From: Aquatica leii
Lineage: Eukaryota; Arthropoda; Insecta; Coleoptera; Lampyridae
Direction: 5' to 3'
Length of the DNA: 64,000 nucleotides
NCBI GenBank assembly: GCA_035610365.1
Contig: CM069439.1
Location: 22,085,533-22,149,532, forward strand
Below are positions 1-12,322 of this stretch, piece after piece (within the stretch, counting starts at the first letter, position 1; each line of letters starts with the position of its first letter). The position numbers were made by a program, and so were the translations under genes. Under the pieces are notes generated by a model. That model saw nothing but the letters and a program-made list of their open reading frames with translations, ran no database searches and was not told where the DNA came from.

Positions 1-1239
1 ACAGAAGCCACATAGGCTAACACTAGCTGTACTGTCTGCATTTTTTTGGCTCACTCATACTATTACTTGAAAAAAGAGCCAAAAAGGTATAGGAAAGTAC
101 CTATATCAAAATTTTTATTTGCAACAAATCACTAGTAACTATAATAATCTTTTTAAATGCAGTGTTGCTATGTAACGCTCTCTTGAATTAATTATTTGAG
201 ATGTAAGGATAAAATTTTATGTAGATGCCACATATTGTGTAGGTACTTATTGTGTACCAATTAATTTTTCAAGAAAAATAAATAATTTCAAAATTAATAA
301 ACAACAGAATATAATAATGCAGTAATTACAAACATTTGCGGAAGTAAACAGAATAAACAAATATATAAAATAGTAAGCTATAGCTTTTAGAGCGCATTAC
401 ATTAAATTATAAAACCCAATATGTCTAACTTTTTTAACAAAATTACTAATAATATATTCTTTAAAAACACATGTCTGTTAGAAAAATTTACAACTTACAA
501 TTTGTTTAATTTAAAAAAAATTCTTAATAATTGTTAAGGAATGTTAAGGTGTATAACTTTGCTTAAATAAATATAAATTAAAAAAAGATACCAATTTTAT
601 TAAAACATACTTACGTAACAAAAATAAGCAATCTGCGTAACAATACATAAAATTATACTCTTGTTTGTCCAAGACTAGAAAAATTTGTTGTATGCACTTC
701 ACATCACGCATAACACAGTACTAAATTGTTGATTAAACGCACAACTTTTTTATAGTTTATATTATAGACTAGTTGGTGCAGGTATTGGCTTTATTGCGTT
801 CCTGTGTAAACTTGTATAGATAGACTTAACTCACCGCGATGCCTGTTATTAGTTGTATTTTATGCACTTGTCTATATTCATATTTTATTTAGGACGTAAA
901 AATCGCTAACAATTTATTCATTGTTATTTATTTTAACTTCTATTTTAATAAAAATGTGTCACAATCTTTTTATATACATTAAACCCAGGGGTCCGCCTGA
1001 CGTTCATGGATTTCCAAATCAATTTTAATTTTTTACTAACTTTTTAAATGATTCCGAGGACCCTTAGGAAAAGACGTAAAGACTACTTTGGAAACCATTG
1101 GTTTAAAGTAAAACTGCCATAAAAACGCTAGACGTAGGTTAAGTGTAACTGGTGAAAAAAATTAAAATTAGGAAATAATAGGTAACCAGGCCAGAGAATT
1201 CGTAACCACTGTCTCTGTTGAAATTGTTGAAAAATTTAA
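1..1239. other. AT-rich DNA, no gene seen
   Basis: This stretch is AT-rich, has stops in all frames and shows no protein motif, terminal repeat or RNA gene that I can support. Confidence 0.5.
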
Positions 1240-2045
1240 TAATTTTAATTGCTTCTCTAATATTTTTTGATATCCAGTTCTTTCTTTTAGAAATTGTATT
1301 AGTTTTGTCAAAGCTTATCTAATGTAGAGTGTCAAGTGCATTTTTGGCAATGGAATACTGACTAGAGTCAACAAAGAAATCTTTTATGTTTTTCTTAATG
1401 CAATATTTATAGTTTTACCAATTTCAACGTTCAAATAACTTGATTATTATCAAACTGTTGTTTCAAAAGACGTACTAAAGTATGAATTATTAGTACTTTT
1501 GTGAGCAACGAGGTAACATCAAAACTAACCAGTAAATCAGAAAATAATTTCTCTTTACTAATTACTTCAATAAAATGTTGTGTGCTTTTTTATAAATAAA
1601 CTACTCAAGCTAATAGGAGGTTTCGGTATAGAATTTAAATACTTATATAATTCATAAGTGGTCGATCCAATACAGCTAAAAATTGGTCGAACAGGTGCAT
1701 TTGGCTTATGTATTTTGGGTAACCCATAAAACCTTAGAATAAGAAATTTTTTTTAATAGTCTCAGTTGGTAAATTACTTTCTTTCAACAATTTTGTAGTT
1801 ATTAATTTGAACTTATTAGGATTTTTAAGCAGTTTTATGTAAGATGTCAAATCATTAAGTAAGTTGTTAGCTTTATTAATAGATTATTTTTTATCCATTA
1901 AAACAATAGCTTTTTTTCTGTCTGCTGATACAATTATGAGGTTATTGTTATTTCTTAGATCTTTTAATGCTTGATATTCAAAATTGGTAAAATTTTTCTC
2001 TAGAAGTTTTGCTCTTCGTAGTATTCTAGTTGCTTAAGTTCGAAA
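1240..2045 (-). pseudogene. Penelope-like element RT relic
   Basis: Minus-strand translation gives, in the order expected of a Penelope-like reverse transcriptase, IIVSADRKKAIVLMDKK (about 1890-1950), then MGYPKIHKPNAPVRPIFS followed by TTYELYKYLN (about 1640-1730), then DLLVSFDVTSLLTKV (about 1505-1560). These match the family's PADKGN, YGLPKxHK, RPIxS and VSFDVxSLFTxVP motifs. Frameshifts and stops separate the blocks and the YVDD box is not recognisable, so this is a dead fragment. In complete elements this RT acts with a C-terminal GIY-YIG nuclease, which is not seen here. Confidence 0.75.
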
Positions 2046-3599
2046 GCTTGTAGATTATAATTAAAGAAATACACACACCATTAACTCTAAAAAATTATTA
2101 ATACCAATTGTTTGTTTTGCTGAAAATATTTGTACGATATTTTGTAAAAGATAGCATAAATATTTTTTTAAATTAAGTATGTGTAGGCATTTAATTTCTT
2201 TTTAATTTGGTTGAAATAATACTTGATTGTATTACAAAACAACACAGAACGCCGCAATCTAATTTTTTTATGTACACAAATTGAAAAATAATCTATTTAA
2301 TTTACTATAAACAACAATAATTTAAAAAAAATAAAGTAAAAATTACAGGTTGTGCTATTTTAGATCAATAATAAATATGTTAAAATTGGTTGGTCAGTAG
2401 AATTCCTAGACGACCAATCAGATGTTTGTTAAGATTTTGTAGATTGCAGAGTAAATTGCTATAAATTTTTGAGAAATTTTTATGTACTTTTGCATTAAAT
2501 CCACATAGTTTGAAATGAATTTAATAATTAAAATTAACACGTTATTTATATATATTTATTTTTGTATTAAACACAGTTATTTATTTAGAAGTGAGAAATC
2601 TAACTCACATTAAACTAATCAAAAATAATATAAGAAACTATAGATTATTTCTTAACGTTTGTGTCGCCAGCTAGCTAAGCCCGATTTGACTAATCTCGTT
2701 CTTAAAAATAAGGACTGAACTACTGTTATTCTTCACTCAAATTTAGGAAAAATGCTATACAAAATTTTGTTAAAATGTGTGTAAAAAAAATGTTTAATTA
2801 GAAAAACACTTCACCTGACAATTGTCAATGTTGCTTTTTAATTATTTACCAAAACAAGTGTTACAAAACCGTTATTACGTTGCAGGACATTATTTTGAAG
2901 TAAATGAAACGTTTTATACTAATTAAAATTGAAGTACTCAAACCTTGAAAAATATTTAATTGTGTATAATCAAGTTTAAAAGTTGTATGTAAATAAAGAA
3001 CAAAAACTGATTGATTAGATATCATTGGTATAATCAAAACTAAAGCATTGCAGTTTATTACATTTTTAATAATTTTTAAACCTTTCTAGGCAATACAAAA
3101 CTGAATATATTTTTTAAATGAATTAAATGGAATTAGTTTTTTTGGAGCTATTGCAACTGCATATGAACAAAGCTAACAGAAGCTTATTGAATGTTTTTTA
3201 TCATATTGATGTCAACATACTAAACTTTTAATTTATGTATTATTACATACAGTATAAATAGCTACTGGCATTTTTAACCGTTTTAAAATATAGTTTAAAG
3301 TATAGTAATATAGTTAATAACAGATTTTTGCTTATATTTAAAAATAATAAATTACAAATAATTATTTTTGTAAGACTTGCGAATCATATGTTAAAAAAAA
3401 ATTTAGCAATTAAAATAATTTTATTATTAAGATTTAAATGACAAATTCAATTCAAAAAACCGTAGTGTTTACAATTTTATATTTATATTTTATTCAACAA
3501 TTTTTTTAGGAAATTAATAATTTAGTAATAATTTTGGTTTGTTAATAGAACAAAGAATAAAAATAATTGCAGTCATACATATTAAAAAACATCAAAGAT
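2046..3599. other. AT-rich DNA, no gene seen
   Basis: Only short A/T runs and chance ORFs are visible; I see no repeat or coding signature. Confidence 0.5.
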
Positions 3600-3639
3600 A
3601 TTAGCCGTCTTCGATGATCTTCTAAGTAAGTAGCGAAAC

Positions 3640-3760
3640 ACATGCTAAAAACAAGTCATCAAATTATGTTTAAAAACAATAATTTTAGGACTTATGTTTC
3701 TCATATAAAAAATTTAAAAATTTATTGAAATATAAAAAATCTAATCGAGGTTTTACTATA
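3640..3760 (+). pseudogene. possible PLE C-terminal relic
   Basis: The plus-strand sequence around 3655-3720 resembles 7695-7760 and reads HQIMFKNNNF, like the HxIxFENTK block after the GIY-YIG nuclease of PLEs. It is short and decayed. The assignment rests mainly on similarity to the better copy near 7.7 kb. Confidence 0.35.
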
Positions 3761-3871
3761 TCGTCTGCATACAATATTAAAGATGATTTTGTAAATGCGT
3801 TTCTTTTAATTCACAGACAAAAACTAAATTGTAATTTTGTTACGTGTCGTTAGTTATTAGGTTTTTAGATT

Positions 3872-4075
3872 TTAGCAAAAAAAACTATGGCGTGGATTGC
3901 CATTTTGTTGAAAGATGATGAAAGAGTTCTGAGTCAAGATTCTCAGGTTGGCAAATAGAAGATATCTGTCCGTATGGGTAGGTTTGCGATAAACAGAATG
4001 GCTCAGAAGTTTGTCGGGCTTACGAGTCTCAAAAACGTCAAGAAATGGAAAAAAACCATTACTTTTGATTCGATT
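3872..4075 (-). pseudogene. Penelope-like element fragment, thumb region
   Basis: Minus-strand translation reads NGFFPFLDVFETRKPDK, then SVYRKPTHTDRYL, then LFANLRI. It matches the same region of the plus-strand PLE at 54.96-55.15 kb (SLPFLDVFVTHKPNG, SVYRKPTYTDRYL). Compared with that copy, about 45 bp are missing after TDRYL. The frame is open across the fragment, but the RT catalytic core and nuclease are absent. It ends abruptly at about 4075 against a segment in the opposite orientation. Confidence 0.75.
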
Positions 4076-4113
4076 GGCAACTTCGGTTATAACAATGACA
4101 CGGTTCAAACCCG
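4076..4113 (+). repeat. copy of the PLE 5' region sequence
   Basis: The 38 bases starting GGCAACTTCGGTTATAACAA are nearly the same as 53641-53680, which lies just downstream of the hammerhead-like motif of the PLE at 53.4-55.8 kb. The orientation is opposite to the adjoining PLE fragment at 3872-4075, so two pieces of one family meet in inverted orientation here. Confidence 0.65.
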
Positions 4114-4139
4114 AAAGACATTCTTATTATAGTAAAGAA

Positions 4140-5205
4140 ATAAGAAGTTTAAGCAAGCGCCAATGACTAAAAACTCTAAAAACCAATAAAATTGAAACCT
4201 CAACCCTTAGTGATCAAACCTATTCTGAATATAATCCCAAAAACTAAAAAGCTTAAGAAGAAGAAATGAGAAAAGCAAGTATATATCGGAAATTGAATGT
4301 TGATATGCGTAATCAGAAAAAGAATAATCAAGAGCAAGAACTATGTTAGTTACGCCAAAACGTAAGACAGTATGAGATTTTTTCTATTAAAAAGAAACAA
4401 GTAGACCCTAAAAACCTAAAAAGAAACCAAACAATAAAATGTTAAGCAAAAAGATTTTGATTAAAAATTGACAGCAGTAAAGCTACCTAAAAGACAGAGA
4501 AACATATCAGTAATCCACAGGTCGCAACAACACAGTTCAAAAAACTAAACACTACTTGAGTGTACTGATCTAAGTAAAAACCAATCTACATAACACAACA
4601 CAAAACTAAATGAAAGAAACAAAAAGTAAAAGTAAATAAGGAAGTAAAAAAAAACATCACTTCCAAACCGATAGTTGTTGCTCGTCATGTTGGAATGTCT
4701 CTTTCAAATTAAAAACTAAAGAACTCAAAAGTAGAAGAAACCTAAAGAGAAAACTTATATTCTAGCAGTGACCAACATCAAAAATGTCAGTCAAACAGGA
4801 GTACGTAGACCTTACATTTATATACCAGATCATACAGTCAATGGCGCGCTAACTACCAGTGCCGTACTAAGAATTTAGTTAAAATACGAATTTTTAAAAC
4901 CAAATAACTAACAACACGTAACATCTTCGACCAATTGTCTACGCTATTAATTCATTACTTATAAAATCTATACTTTGCAAGTCTATTGAAACTTTTAGCC
5001 AGGAAAACAGTCATTTATACTTAATTTTGGATTTTTATGTTATTTTGTTGTGTATATAGATCTGAGTCATTTTTAATTCTCTGGTATCGCAAACTTAATG
5101 CAATACGCTTTTTTTCAACAAGTTTTTTACGTGCCAAATCGTTTACGGGTGCCATATTCTGTAAAAAAACATAATAATTGAGTCAACCTTTAAACAATAA
5201 AAAAA
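4140..5205. other. A-rich (plus strand) DNA, unassigned
   Basis: About 4140-4750 is strongly A-rich on the plus strand and gives lysine-rich translations broken by stops. Around 4765-4870 a short open stretch (TNIKNVSQTGVRRPYIY) looks protein-like but I cannot assign it. No terminal repeats were found. Confidence 0.35.
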
Positions 5206-5411
5206 CAGTAACAAAAATTATAGTTTGACGTTTTCATATCTCCCATGGATATCGTGTCTTTCTCCTGGCCTTTACAACAAGACAGGGTAGATACAAACAG
5301 GGGAGATACTTTCCAGTAACAAAAATAGAAATAATGACAAATGTATTTATTTTACGTGATTAAGCAAGAAAACTTCGAATTTAGCTAACATTTTGTATTA
5401 AAAAAAAACAT

Positions 5412-6440
5412 TTAGGATGATTCAGATGAAGAAGAGTCATCCTCCACACGAATTATCAACGGTTCCACTACAATCTCCATTGCGATGTCAGTTTGCCACG
5501 TTTTTTCTTCTTCAGCTTGTGCATGACGAATAGCATTCTTCCAGTTTTCTGCAGATACATTGCCTAAAGCTTGCTGAAATAATTGGTGAAGGTCATTTAT
5601 TTTAAAGGTTATATTGTTTCTTGCAATTTCTCCTTATATTTGACTCCATATCAACTCAATAGGATTGAATTCACAGTGCTACGGAGGCAATCGCAAAACA
5701 GTATCACCCTGTTCTTTTGCCATTTCATCAATTACATACTTTGGCATGATAGCAATTTCTTTAACAAAAGGCAGAAGTTTAGCTTTTACCATATCTGGTA
5801 GGTAAACAATCGACTTGCTTTCCAACCAAGCTTGTATGTCTGCTTTTTTCGTTCCTGAATTTGGAATCTTTTCTGTTTTCCTGCTATGATAAGAAGCATT
5901 ATGCATCACAATCACAGAATTTTTAGCCAAGCGTCTTAGAATTTTTGAAAACCAGTTTTCGAAAACTTCTCCGGTGATTTATTTATTATAATCTCCAGTT
6001 TTCCTTGATTCAAAGCATAGCAAACCATTCTCAACAAAAGCGTCTTCCTATGTGGAGTATTATAAGACGGTTTTCCTTACCGGAAGGGTCCTTTAACCCT
6101 GTAGTTAATCCTTCAATGAAAGCTCGGAGTCACGATTGTTGTGTCTTTCCATACTTTGCTTTCAGCTAAGAAACACAATTTCTTGCCCTCTTTCCTGTAC
6201 TTTCAAATTTCTCGCAAAAAACGAATAATATTAAAAACACTTAAGACACACACACCTAAAATTGTAATTGATATAGATAATATTAATAACTTAATTAAAA
6301 TTACCTACTGTTTTTGCAGTAAACTCGATAATTTGGGTCTTAGCTCTATTGGGGTGTTTCTCGGCACTAGCTTTAAAGATATTCCTTGTCATCAATTATA
6401 AAATGCCGGGCTGTTTGTTTTTTCGGTAGCGACATTGTCC
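5412..6440 (-). pseudogene. IS630/Tc1-like DDE transposase relic (DDE_3 type)
   Basis: The minus strand encodes NSVIVMHNASYHSRKTEK, then KADIQAWLESKSI, then GDTVLRLPP-stop-HCEFNPIELIWSQI-stop, ending in an acidic EDDSSSSESS tail at 5412. These match the second catalytic D region (family VIVMDNAxYHS; here the D is H) and the third (RLPPYHCxxNPIExIW, with E kept). Two codons, a Tyr and a Lys, are now stops at about 5679 and 5630. Upstream, the N-terminal part reads KLCFLAESKVWKDT near 6160 and MSLPKKQTARHFI near 6430. A possible small intron lies between these parts. Confidence 0.7.
6255..6304 (-). other. possible 50-bp intron in the transposase relic
   Basis: On the minus strand the coding text is interrupted by a segment that starts GTAATTTTAATTAAG and ends TACAATTTTAG. 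This fits GT...AG splice sites with a pyrimidine-rich 3' end, and the N-terminal translation stops making sense exactly here. It is only an inference in a dead gene. Confidence 0.3.
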
Positions 6441-7301
6441 ATAATTAATTAAATAAATAACCTAAAATAGAAAATGTTAACGTTAATCTTTAATGAATCA
6501 TTTTAGTACGCACCTGAATATACACAAATGTCTTCCAAAGTATTAAAAAATACTATTTCGTCAAATGAATGGAAATAACTGAAACTTAAAACTGCGAATA
6601 AATTAACCAAAATGTCGAACGTTAAACTCAGGTCAAACTGACTTGAAAATTTTAGACAATAAAAAGAATTTATTCAAATTTAGCGCGTATTTGATGAGAG
6701 GGATTTAACTCTATCTTTTCGCCGTACAGAGAATAGTTCGAGTGGCGCAGATTACAAACTATATACTCAACGACATTCGTTCAAGGTCTTCGATTTCCGC
6801 GAGTCAGTAAACAAATTCCGATTTTACAGGAAAATAAGCATGCCAGGGGACGACACGCAAAATACGGGAGACAAACGTAAACGTAATTTTTTTTAAGAAA
6901 AAAAATTTCACGAAATTTTACTTGCTTGATTACAATAATTCAATTAATTAATTTTGTTGAAATATGTAATTTAAATAATCTATTTAATTTTTAAGTACTT
7001 AAAATTACTAATACATAGATAGAATCGACCCGGTGACACGTCAGGGGAGAGATGTTTTCCGACTTTGAGATGAAATTGTGACTAAATTGAATAAAATTAA
7101 GAAATAAATTTGAGTGACCACTTATGAGCACGAGTTTTAGGAAGCAATAACCTTTTTTTAAATAAATTTTTTTGAAAAAGGTGATTTTTTGCCTTGAACG
7201 TCGAATTTACGGCTTAACTGAGAATGACCCATACGTTGCTTTTAGAAAAAGTTTTACTCTCAAACATGAAGAGCCGCCATGGGTTCTTCGTGCAAACAAA
7301 T

Positions 7302-7336
7302 TTGTCATCAATGTATCTGTAATACATTGATGACAA
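7302..7336. repeat. perfect 15-bp palindrome at a PLE YIDD box
   Basis: The arms TTGTCATCAATGTAT and ATACATTGATGACAA are exact complements around a 5-base loop (7317-7321). ATACATTGATGAC encodes YIDD, so each arm is the RT catalytic box read on opposite strands. Confidence 0.85.
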
Positions 7337-7850
7337 TATTGTCATTTAGCAACACGGTTTTTTTACGCTTAACAAGTTTCTGTGTCATTTAAACTATACT
7401 CATCAAAATATTCGCTTTAGTATGGAATTAGAAAGAAACTAATTTTTAACATTTTTGGAAGTTTTAGTTACTCGAATTAAAGATAGTTCGTTTATACACT
7501 CGAAAATAAACTCATACATATGATGTCTAAAAGAATTTTTCTACCATCGTCTTTCTGAGGATTTTGTTACTGTACAGAGCTGTTCTCTAAGTCAACCCTA
7601 AAATCTTTTTCAAATAATTAAATTATTTAACCAAACAGTCAAAAGTACTACCGATCATATCAGAAAAAAAATGTGACAGCACAGCATTATTACTCGGGTC
7701 ATCAAATTTTGTTTGAAAATACTAAAACTTTGGGTAATGTTTTTAATAACGATAAAAAAAATCGGTAATTTATTAAAATATTTAGAAATCTTTTTTTTAT
7801 TAATCGAGATTCTAGTTTTTATTCACCGGACGTTTGAAAACTAGTTTTAT
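7317..7850 (+). pseudogene. Penelope-like element relic, YIDD box to C-terminus
   Basis: Plus-strand translation reads YIDDNIVI-stop-QHGFFTLNKFL, then THQNIRFSMELERN, then a TFLEVLVTRIKD block (like LPFLDVLVxR), and, near 7695-7850, GHQILFENTKTL and INRDSS, which match the C-terminal part after the GIY-YIG nuclease. The position corresponding to the Trp after YVDDxFVI is a stop (TAG), as in the copy at 54.9 kb. Much of the connection and nuclease region is degraded. Confidence 0.65.
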
Positions 7851-10389
7851 CGATCGAAGATGCCGGCTGCGACATACCACATTTCACTCAGTTTGTGAAA
7901 AGTGGACCACACGGAAATTATCTAGAATGGAAAATTGTAACAAAGAAGAATTGTTTTAACTTATGTCATCTTCTATGAAATCATTGATTTTTTAATTTCT
8001 TTTAAAAGCTATTTTTTTAAATCAGTCACAAAAGTGTTATATTTTGGTAGTCTTATACTTAAATGACAGATAATGTTTTTTTTAAATGTAGTCTTGACTT
8101 TTACAATAAAAAGTCTATGTCACAACAAGAAAAAAAATTGTGTTTTGTTGGCGTTTTTTTTCAATTTCAATAAAAACATTGATTATTTCTTTAATTTTTA
8201 ATTATGAGTTTAATTTTCATACTCTATTTAGCAAACAATATACACACCAAGAGATTGTTTGGTTTTATTATTCATAAATACATTAAAAAAACTAAAATTA
8301 CCTAAAAATGAAATGACAAGCAAACTACAAAACGATTGTTAAGTGCAAATAAAAATAAAACATTTAGCTAAGAGAAATTTAAGGTGATTAAGTTAGGTCT
8401 ATTATTTTTTAATGTAACAGAAATAAAGTTTTTGACTTCAATTGTCAGCTATTATTTCAGGTGCAAATTCGAAACATTTATTTTTATTTTTTTTACTTTT
8501 TAGAGACCCGTAACCAGACAATAAATTGACGCAGTTTAGTAAATTTACGTATGAGAGTGTACACTTCTAAAATTAATGTTTTAGTGTATTTAAAAATTGA
8601 TAATTTTGCATTATATACTTCATTTTAATTATTATATTTTGTTATATTTAACATTTTATACTGTAAATGTTATTTTCAGAGAAAGTCTAATTTTTTATAT
8701 TATTCATTATACATAAATTTAAATTTTTGTTCTGGTATTCATAAATTAAATTTTTTTTACAATTTAATTTGCGATTACATCGGTTAATTGAGTAATTTTT
8801 AATCTTTCTGCAATTTCTCGATCAAAACCGATTAAAGCGGATATACCAAGAACCATTTCAGCATTCAATTTATGCAGTCTAAGTTTGTTTACAACATACT
8901 ACATACGTTTTCTTTATATTTTTACGTTTTCATTTCAAATCACAACAGTTAATATTTGCACAAAAGAATCAAATAAAAACAAATTATAGGCACCATTATT
9001 ATTATTTCATTAAAAAACACATTGCTTTAGTATTTTTTTTAATTTTTAATTGCATTTAACATTTTATGTTTAATGAAATTCAATTTTGTAATGCGCATTG
9101 TAAAAACATAATTTGTTCAGTAATGTCACATAATGTAAACGGTAAAACTATGAATAGGTATATAGGTTTATAAACCCGTTTTTTACTTTTTTATTTTTAA
9201 AGCGTTTTTATGTTAAACCGTTAAAAACGCAGAGTAGTCGTTTAAAAAGATATTTAAGTTCTAATTTGAGTTCATTTGCGCAGCGTAGAATTTGGCTAAC
9301 CCTGTACCTTATGACAACACGTGCAAGACAAAATAAAAGTAAAACCTTCTAAGCAATAAATTAAACGTCTGTAACAAAAACAAGTTAATTTCTTACAATT
9401 TTTACATATTGTTTATTAAATTTATTGTTAATCAGGTAGGAATAGTTATAAAATATTATTTAAGAATTTCATGTTATTTGAAAGTTTAAAAATTATTTAA
9501 CTTACAATCCTTAAAGTTGTCAACGACTCAAAAATATCACTTATAATGTATAGTTATATTGTAAATTCGTAATTGTTAACACCATAATTTACACATAACT
9601 ATCTATAGTCACGAATAAAACAGGTTAGAAATTCTTTTATTACGCTTTAGATATTATAAAATATAAAAAATCACAGTAATAAAGTACTATTTTTATAACC
9701 CTAATGAATTTAGAATATGGGCTAAGTGTTATCTTAAAAATATAGATATAATTTAAAATTCTAACAAATTGTTTTTTAGCACAATAAAAAATATTTTTGT
9801 TTTAATTTATTTAGTAACAAAAGTGTAATAAATAAATGTAATATTAAACTAATGAGGATTTTGTTCAAAAACTATTTTAAAACATAATTACATGCAAATA
9901 ATATTTAAAAACGACTCATAGCTATTGATCTGTTAAAGCGAAAATATTTGTTTCCAATTAAAACGAAATATTATTTTAATTATTATTAATTATAAACTTG
10001 TATTTGATGTAATGTGATAATTTATAGAGTTTTTTTATTAACTTGTTGTGTTACGTATAGTATTAACTAAAAAAAATTAAAACTAAAGTGTAATTTGAAT
10101 TTCGAAACAGTTGCATTATCTAAACATCGTTACTATTACGGTTAATATTTTTCGTTTTTTTAAATGTGAATGTTTCTGATTACCACACAATTTAACTTTG
10201 AAAAACCAAACCTGTTTTGTTTCTACAAACCAAATTTGTTTTGTACAAGAACACAGTAACTAAACCAAATCTTGGAAACTAAAAAAAAAACAAATTGGTT
10301 GTACCAATGAGATTTAAAACAAATTCGGTTGGTGTTGACTAAAAATTTACATTTCGTATTATTTTAGCAAACATTGTGTTCTCTAATGT
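7851..10389. other. AT-rich DNA, mostly unassigned
   Basis: I see no recognisable gene. One minus-strand stretch (about 8763-8893) reads like real protein (LNAEMVLGISALIGFDREIA) but is unassigned. Around 10200-10340 short motifs such as AAACCAAA and AAACAAATT recur. Nothing else is supported. Confidence 0.4.
8763..8893 (-). pseudogene. unidentified protein-like fragment, about 43 codons
   Basis: The minus strand is open from a TAG to a TAA and reads NKLRLHKLNAEMVLGI, SALIGFDREIAERL and KITQLTDVIAN. The composition (helical, balanced charge, low AT bias for this region) looks unlike the chance ORFs nearby. I do not recognise the family, and no start or partner domain is visible. Confidence 0.3.
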
Positions 10390-10899
10390 ACCCGTCGCTG
10401 ATTTCAAGAAATAGGTGTTTTACCCAATCATTTTATATTGTGCCCATCTTTTTTGCCATTTCTTTAGGCTCATTTCCCTTTCATAGCTTTTGTTTGCGTT
10501 TGGTTCTCTTTTAACGAAGGGTTTTTCTTCTGTCAGTATGTCAATAAAGATTCTTTTTGCAAGCATTCTAACTGTCTCTGTGCTTATCGTTCCGTATGCT
10601 GAGCAGATTCTAATGGCTAAAATCGGTTGTGGTTTTTCTAATAATTTTTTGTTTTGTTTGTTTTTAAATGGTCACTCCAGATAAATGCTCCGTAAAGCAA
10701 TATTTAATTGAGTACATTGGCATAGAATTGCTTTTTTGTCTCTCCTGCTTCGTATGTATTCGGCATAATTTTTGAGAAATTATTAATGCATGTCAGAGCT
10801 TTATTGCTAGCAAACTCTATGTGCTTTCCAAAATTTCAGATTTTTGTTAAAAATTATCTCTAAGTACTTTAAATTTGCTGAAGGTAACATTATCGTATT

Positions 10900-11720
10900 G
10901 TTTATTTTAAATTTTATTATGTAGGAGTTTATTTTTTTCTTGTCGGTGAGAAGAATATCCTCAGTCTTTTCTGGCATTCAGCTAAGGTGTACCCGTGCCC
11001 TCCATTCGCTTATTATTTCTAGCGTTGCATTAATATTATTCTAATTTGCTTTTGTTGCTTGCACAGGCTAGAACTGCAAGGTCATCAGCAAAAGCAACCA
11101 GTTCGATGCCGCATGGAACCTTTATCCTCAAAACCATTGTACATGATATCTTAAAGTGTTGAGCTGAACACAGATCCTTGCGGGACTTCCAGTGACATCG
11201 GTTAGAATTCTCCTAGCACTTTTACATATTTGTTCTTCAGGTAGCAGAACAAGATGTTCACTCGATAGGGAGATAAATTATTTACATTAGTATTTGTCTA
11301 ATCAATTGCCAGCTTCCAACGAAAGCGTTTCGTACATCCGCTGCTACCAATTTTTTTGTATTAGAAGGTTTCGCTGTGTTAACCACAATAACAATTGCGT
11401 CTTCTGTTTATCTGCCCTTTTCAAAGCCGAACTGGTTATCTGAAAGATTTTTTTTTCATACAACTCCTTTTTCAGCTAAAGTAAGATTAGTTGCTCTAGC
11501 AGTTTTCCAAAAGTGTCTAGTAGACAAATTGGTCTATATTCAGTAACGCTGTGGTACTTGACCTTTGGGAGTAGAATCACTTTTGTAAACTTTTACCTTT
11601 CTGAAAATAAGTCCTCCTTGATGTATTGATTAATTATATTCAGTACTGTTTTAGCAAAGTTTCTACTACCAGCTTAAGAATTTTTGGCAAAATATTGTCA
11701 AGGCCAGTGACTGAGTTGGT
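10900..11720 (-). pseudogene. LINE reverse transcriptase relic
   Basis: Recognisable blocks in order on the minus strand are SVTGLDNILPKILK (about 11700), VILLPKVKYHSVTEYRPICL (about 11550), LSDNQFGFEKGR (about 11440), AFRWKLAID (about 11310), VPQGSVFSS (about 11180) and ELVAFADDLAVLA (about 11090), which holds the catalytic FADD. A stop follows FEKGR and frames change between blocks. The enzyme would copy LINE RNA onto nicked chromosomal DNA; this copy cannot make it. Confidence 0.8.
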
Positions 11721-12046
11721 TTTCGTGGTATTGACTGCAATGTTAAGCTCTTCTATGCTGAACTAGAAAACAGCTGTATCATCTAATATTCTATCTCTTG
11801 TGTTTGCATTGGGGAAACAGTTTAGCGATTTGTTGTGTAATTAGGTTCAGAAATGATAGCCACCTCAATGTTTATTTTTTCTTGTGAAAGAAATAAGCAG
11901 ATGTTGCGACTTCTATTTAGATTATTATGGATTATTTTGATGTTCCTTTAATTGTTTCGCAGGTCTACTGGTCTGTTTTTCGATATATTTTGCTTTTGCT
12001 TCGTAGAATGCCTAATCTTGCTCTTTGAATGGCGTTTTAAGCAACA

Positions 12047-12322
12047 TTAGCTTTTCTCTCTTATTGCCTTTTTAAAAACCTTGTATTTTAAGCTGCTCAT
12101 TTTGTAGTCAATCTGGTTGCAGATGGGACATTTCTCTTCTTCATCTTGGTACTCATTTGGCTTATGCTTTTTTCTCTCACATCTATAGCAGCATTTAGAT
12201 TTGTTTACCTCATTTTTGCATTGTGATGGTACATGTCCATAAGACCAACAACGGTAGCATTGTGTGATCAAAACTCTCTCTTCTACTATTCCTTTTGCTA
12301 ACCTAAATTTAACAAATTTCAT
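12047..12322 (-). pseudogene. LINE ORF1 (Gag) zinc-knuckle region
   Basis: This 91-codon open stretch contains CYRCWSYGHVPSQC (a CX2CX4HX4C knuckle), then CCYRCERKKHKPNEY (a knuckle with the last Cys lost) and CPIC. Three such motifs in a row are typical of ORF1 nucleic-acid-binding proteins of R1/Jockey-type LINEs, which coat the element RNA. The preceding Gag part lies at about 12330-14040 on the same strand and is broken by frameshifts. Confidence 0.75.

Larger units (their letters stand above)
5211..6893 (-). mobile_element. IS630/Tc1-like DNA transposon relic with imperfect TIRs
   Basis: About 60-bp imperfect inverted repeats flank the transposase relic. The left one (about 5211-5272) contains ATCTCCCATGGATATCGTGTC and CTCCTGGC. 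The right one (about 6838-6893) reads, on the minus strand, TCTCCCGTATTTTGCGTGTC and CCCTGGC. Both continue outward with an AAAAATTA-like run and CGTTT. Target duplications are not clear, so the exact ends are uncertain. Confidence 0.55.
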
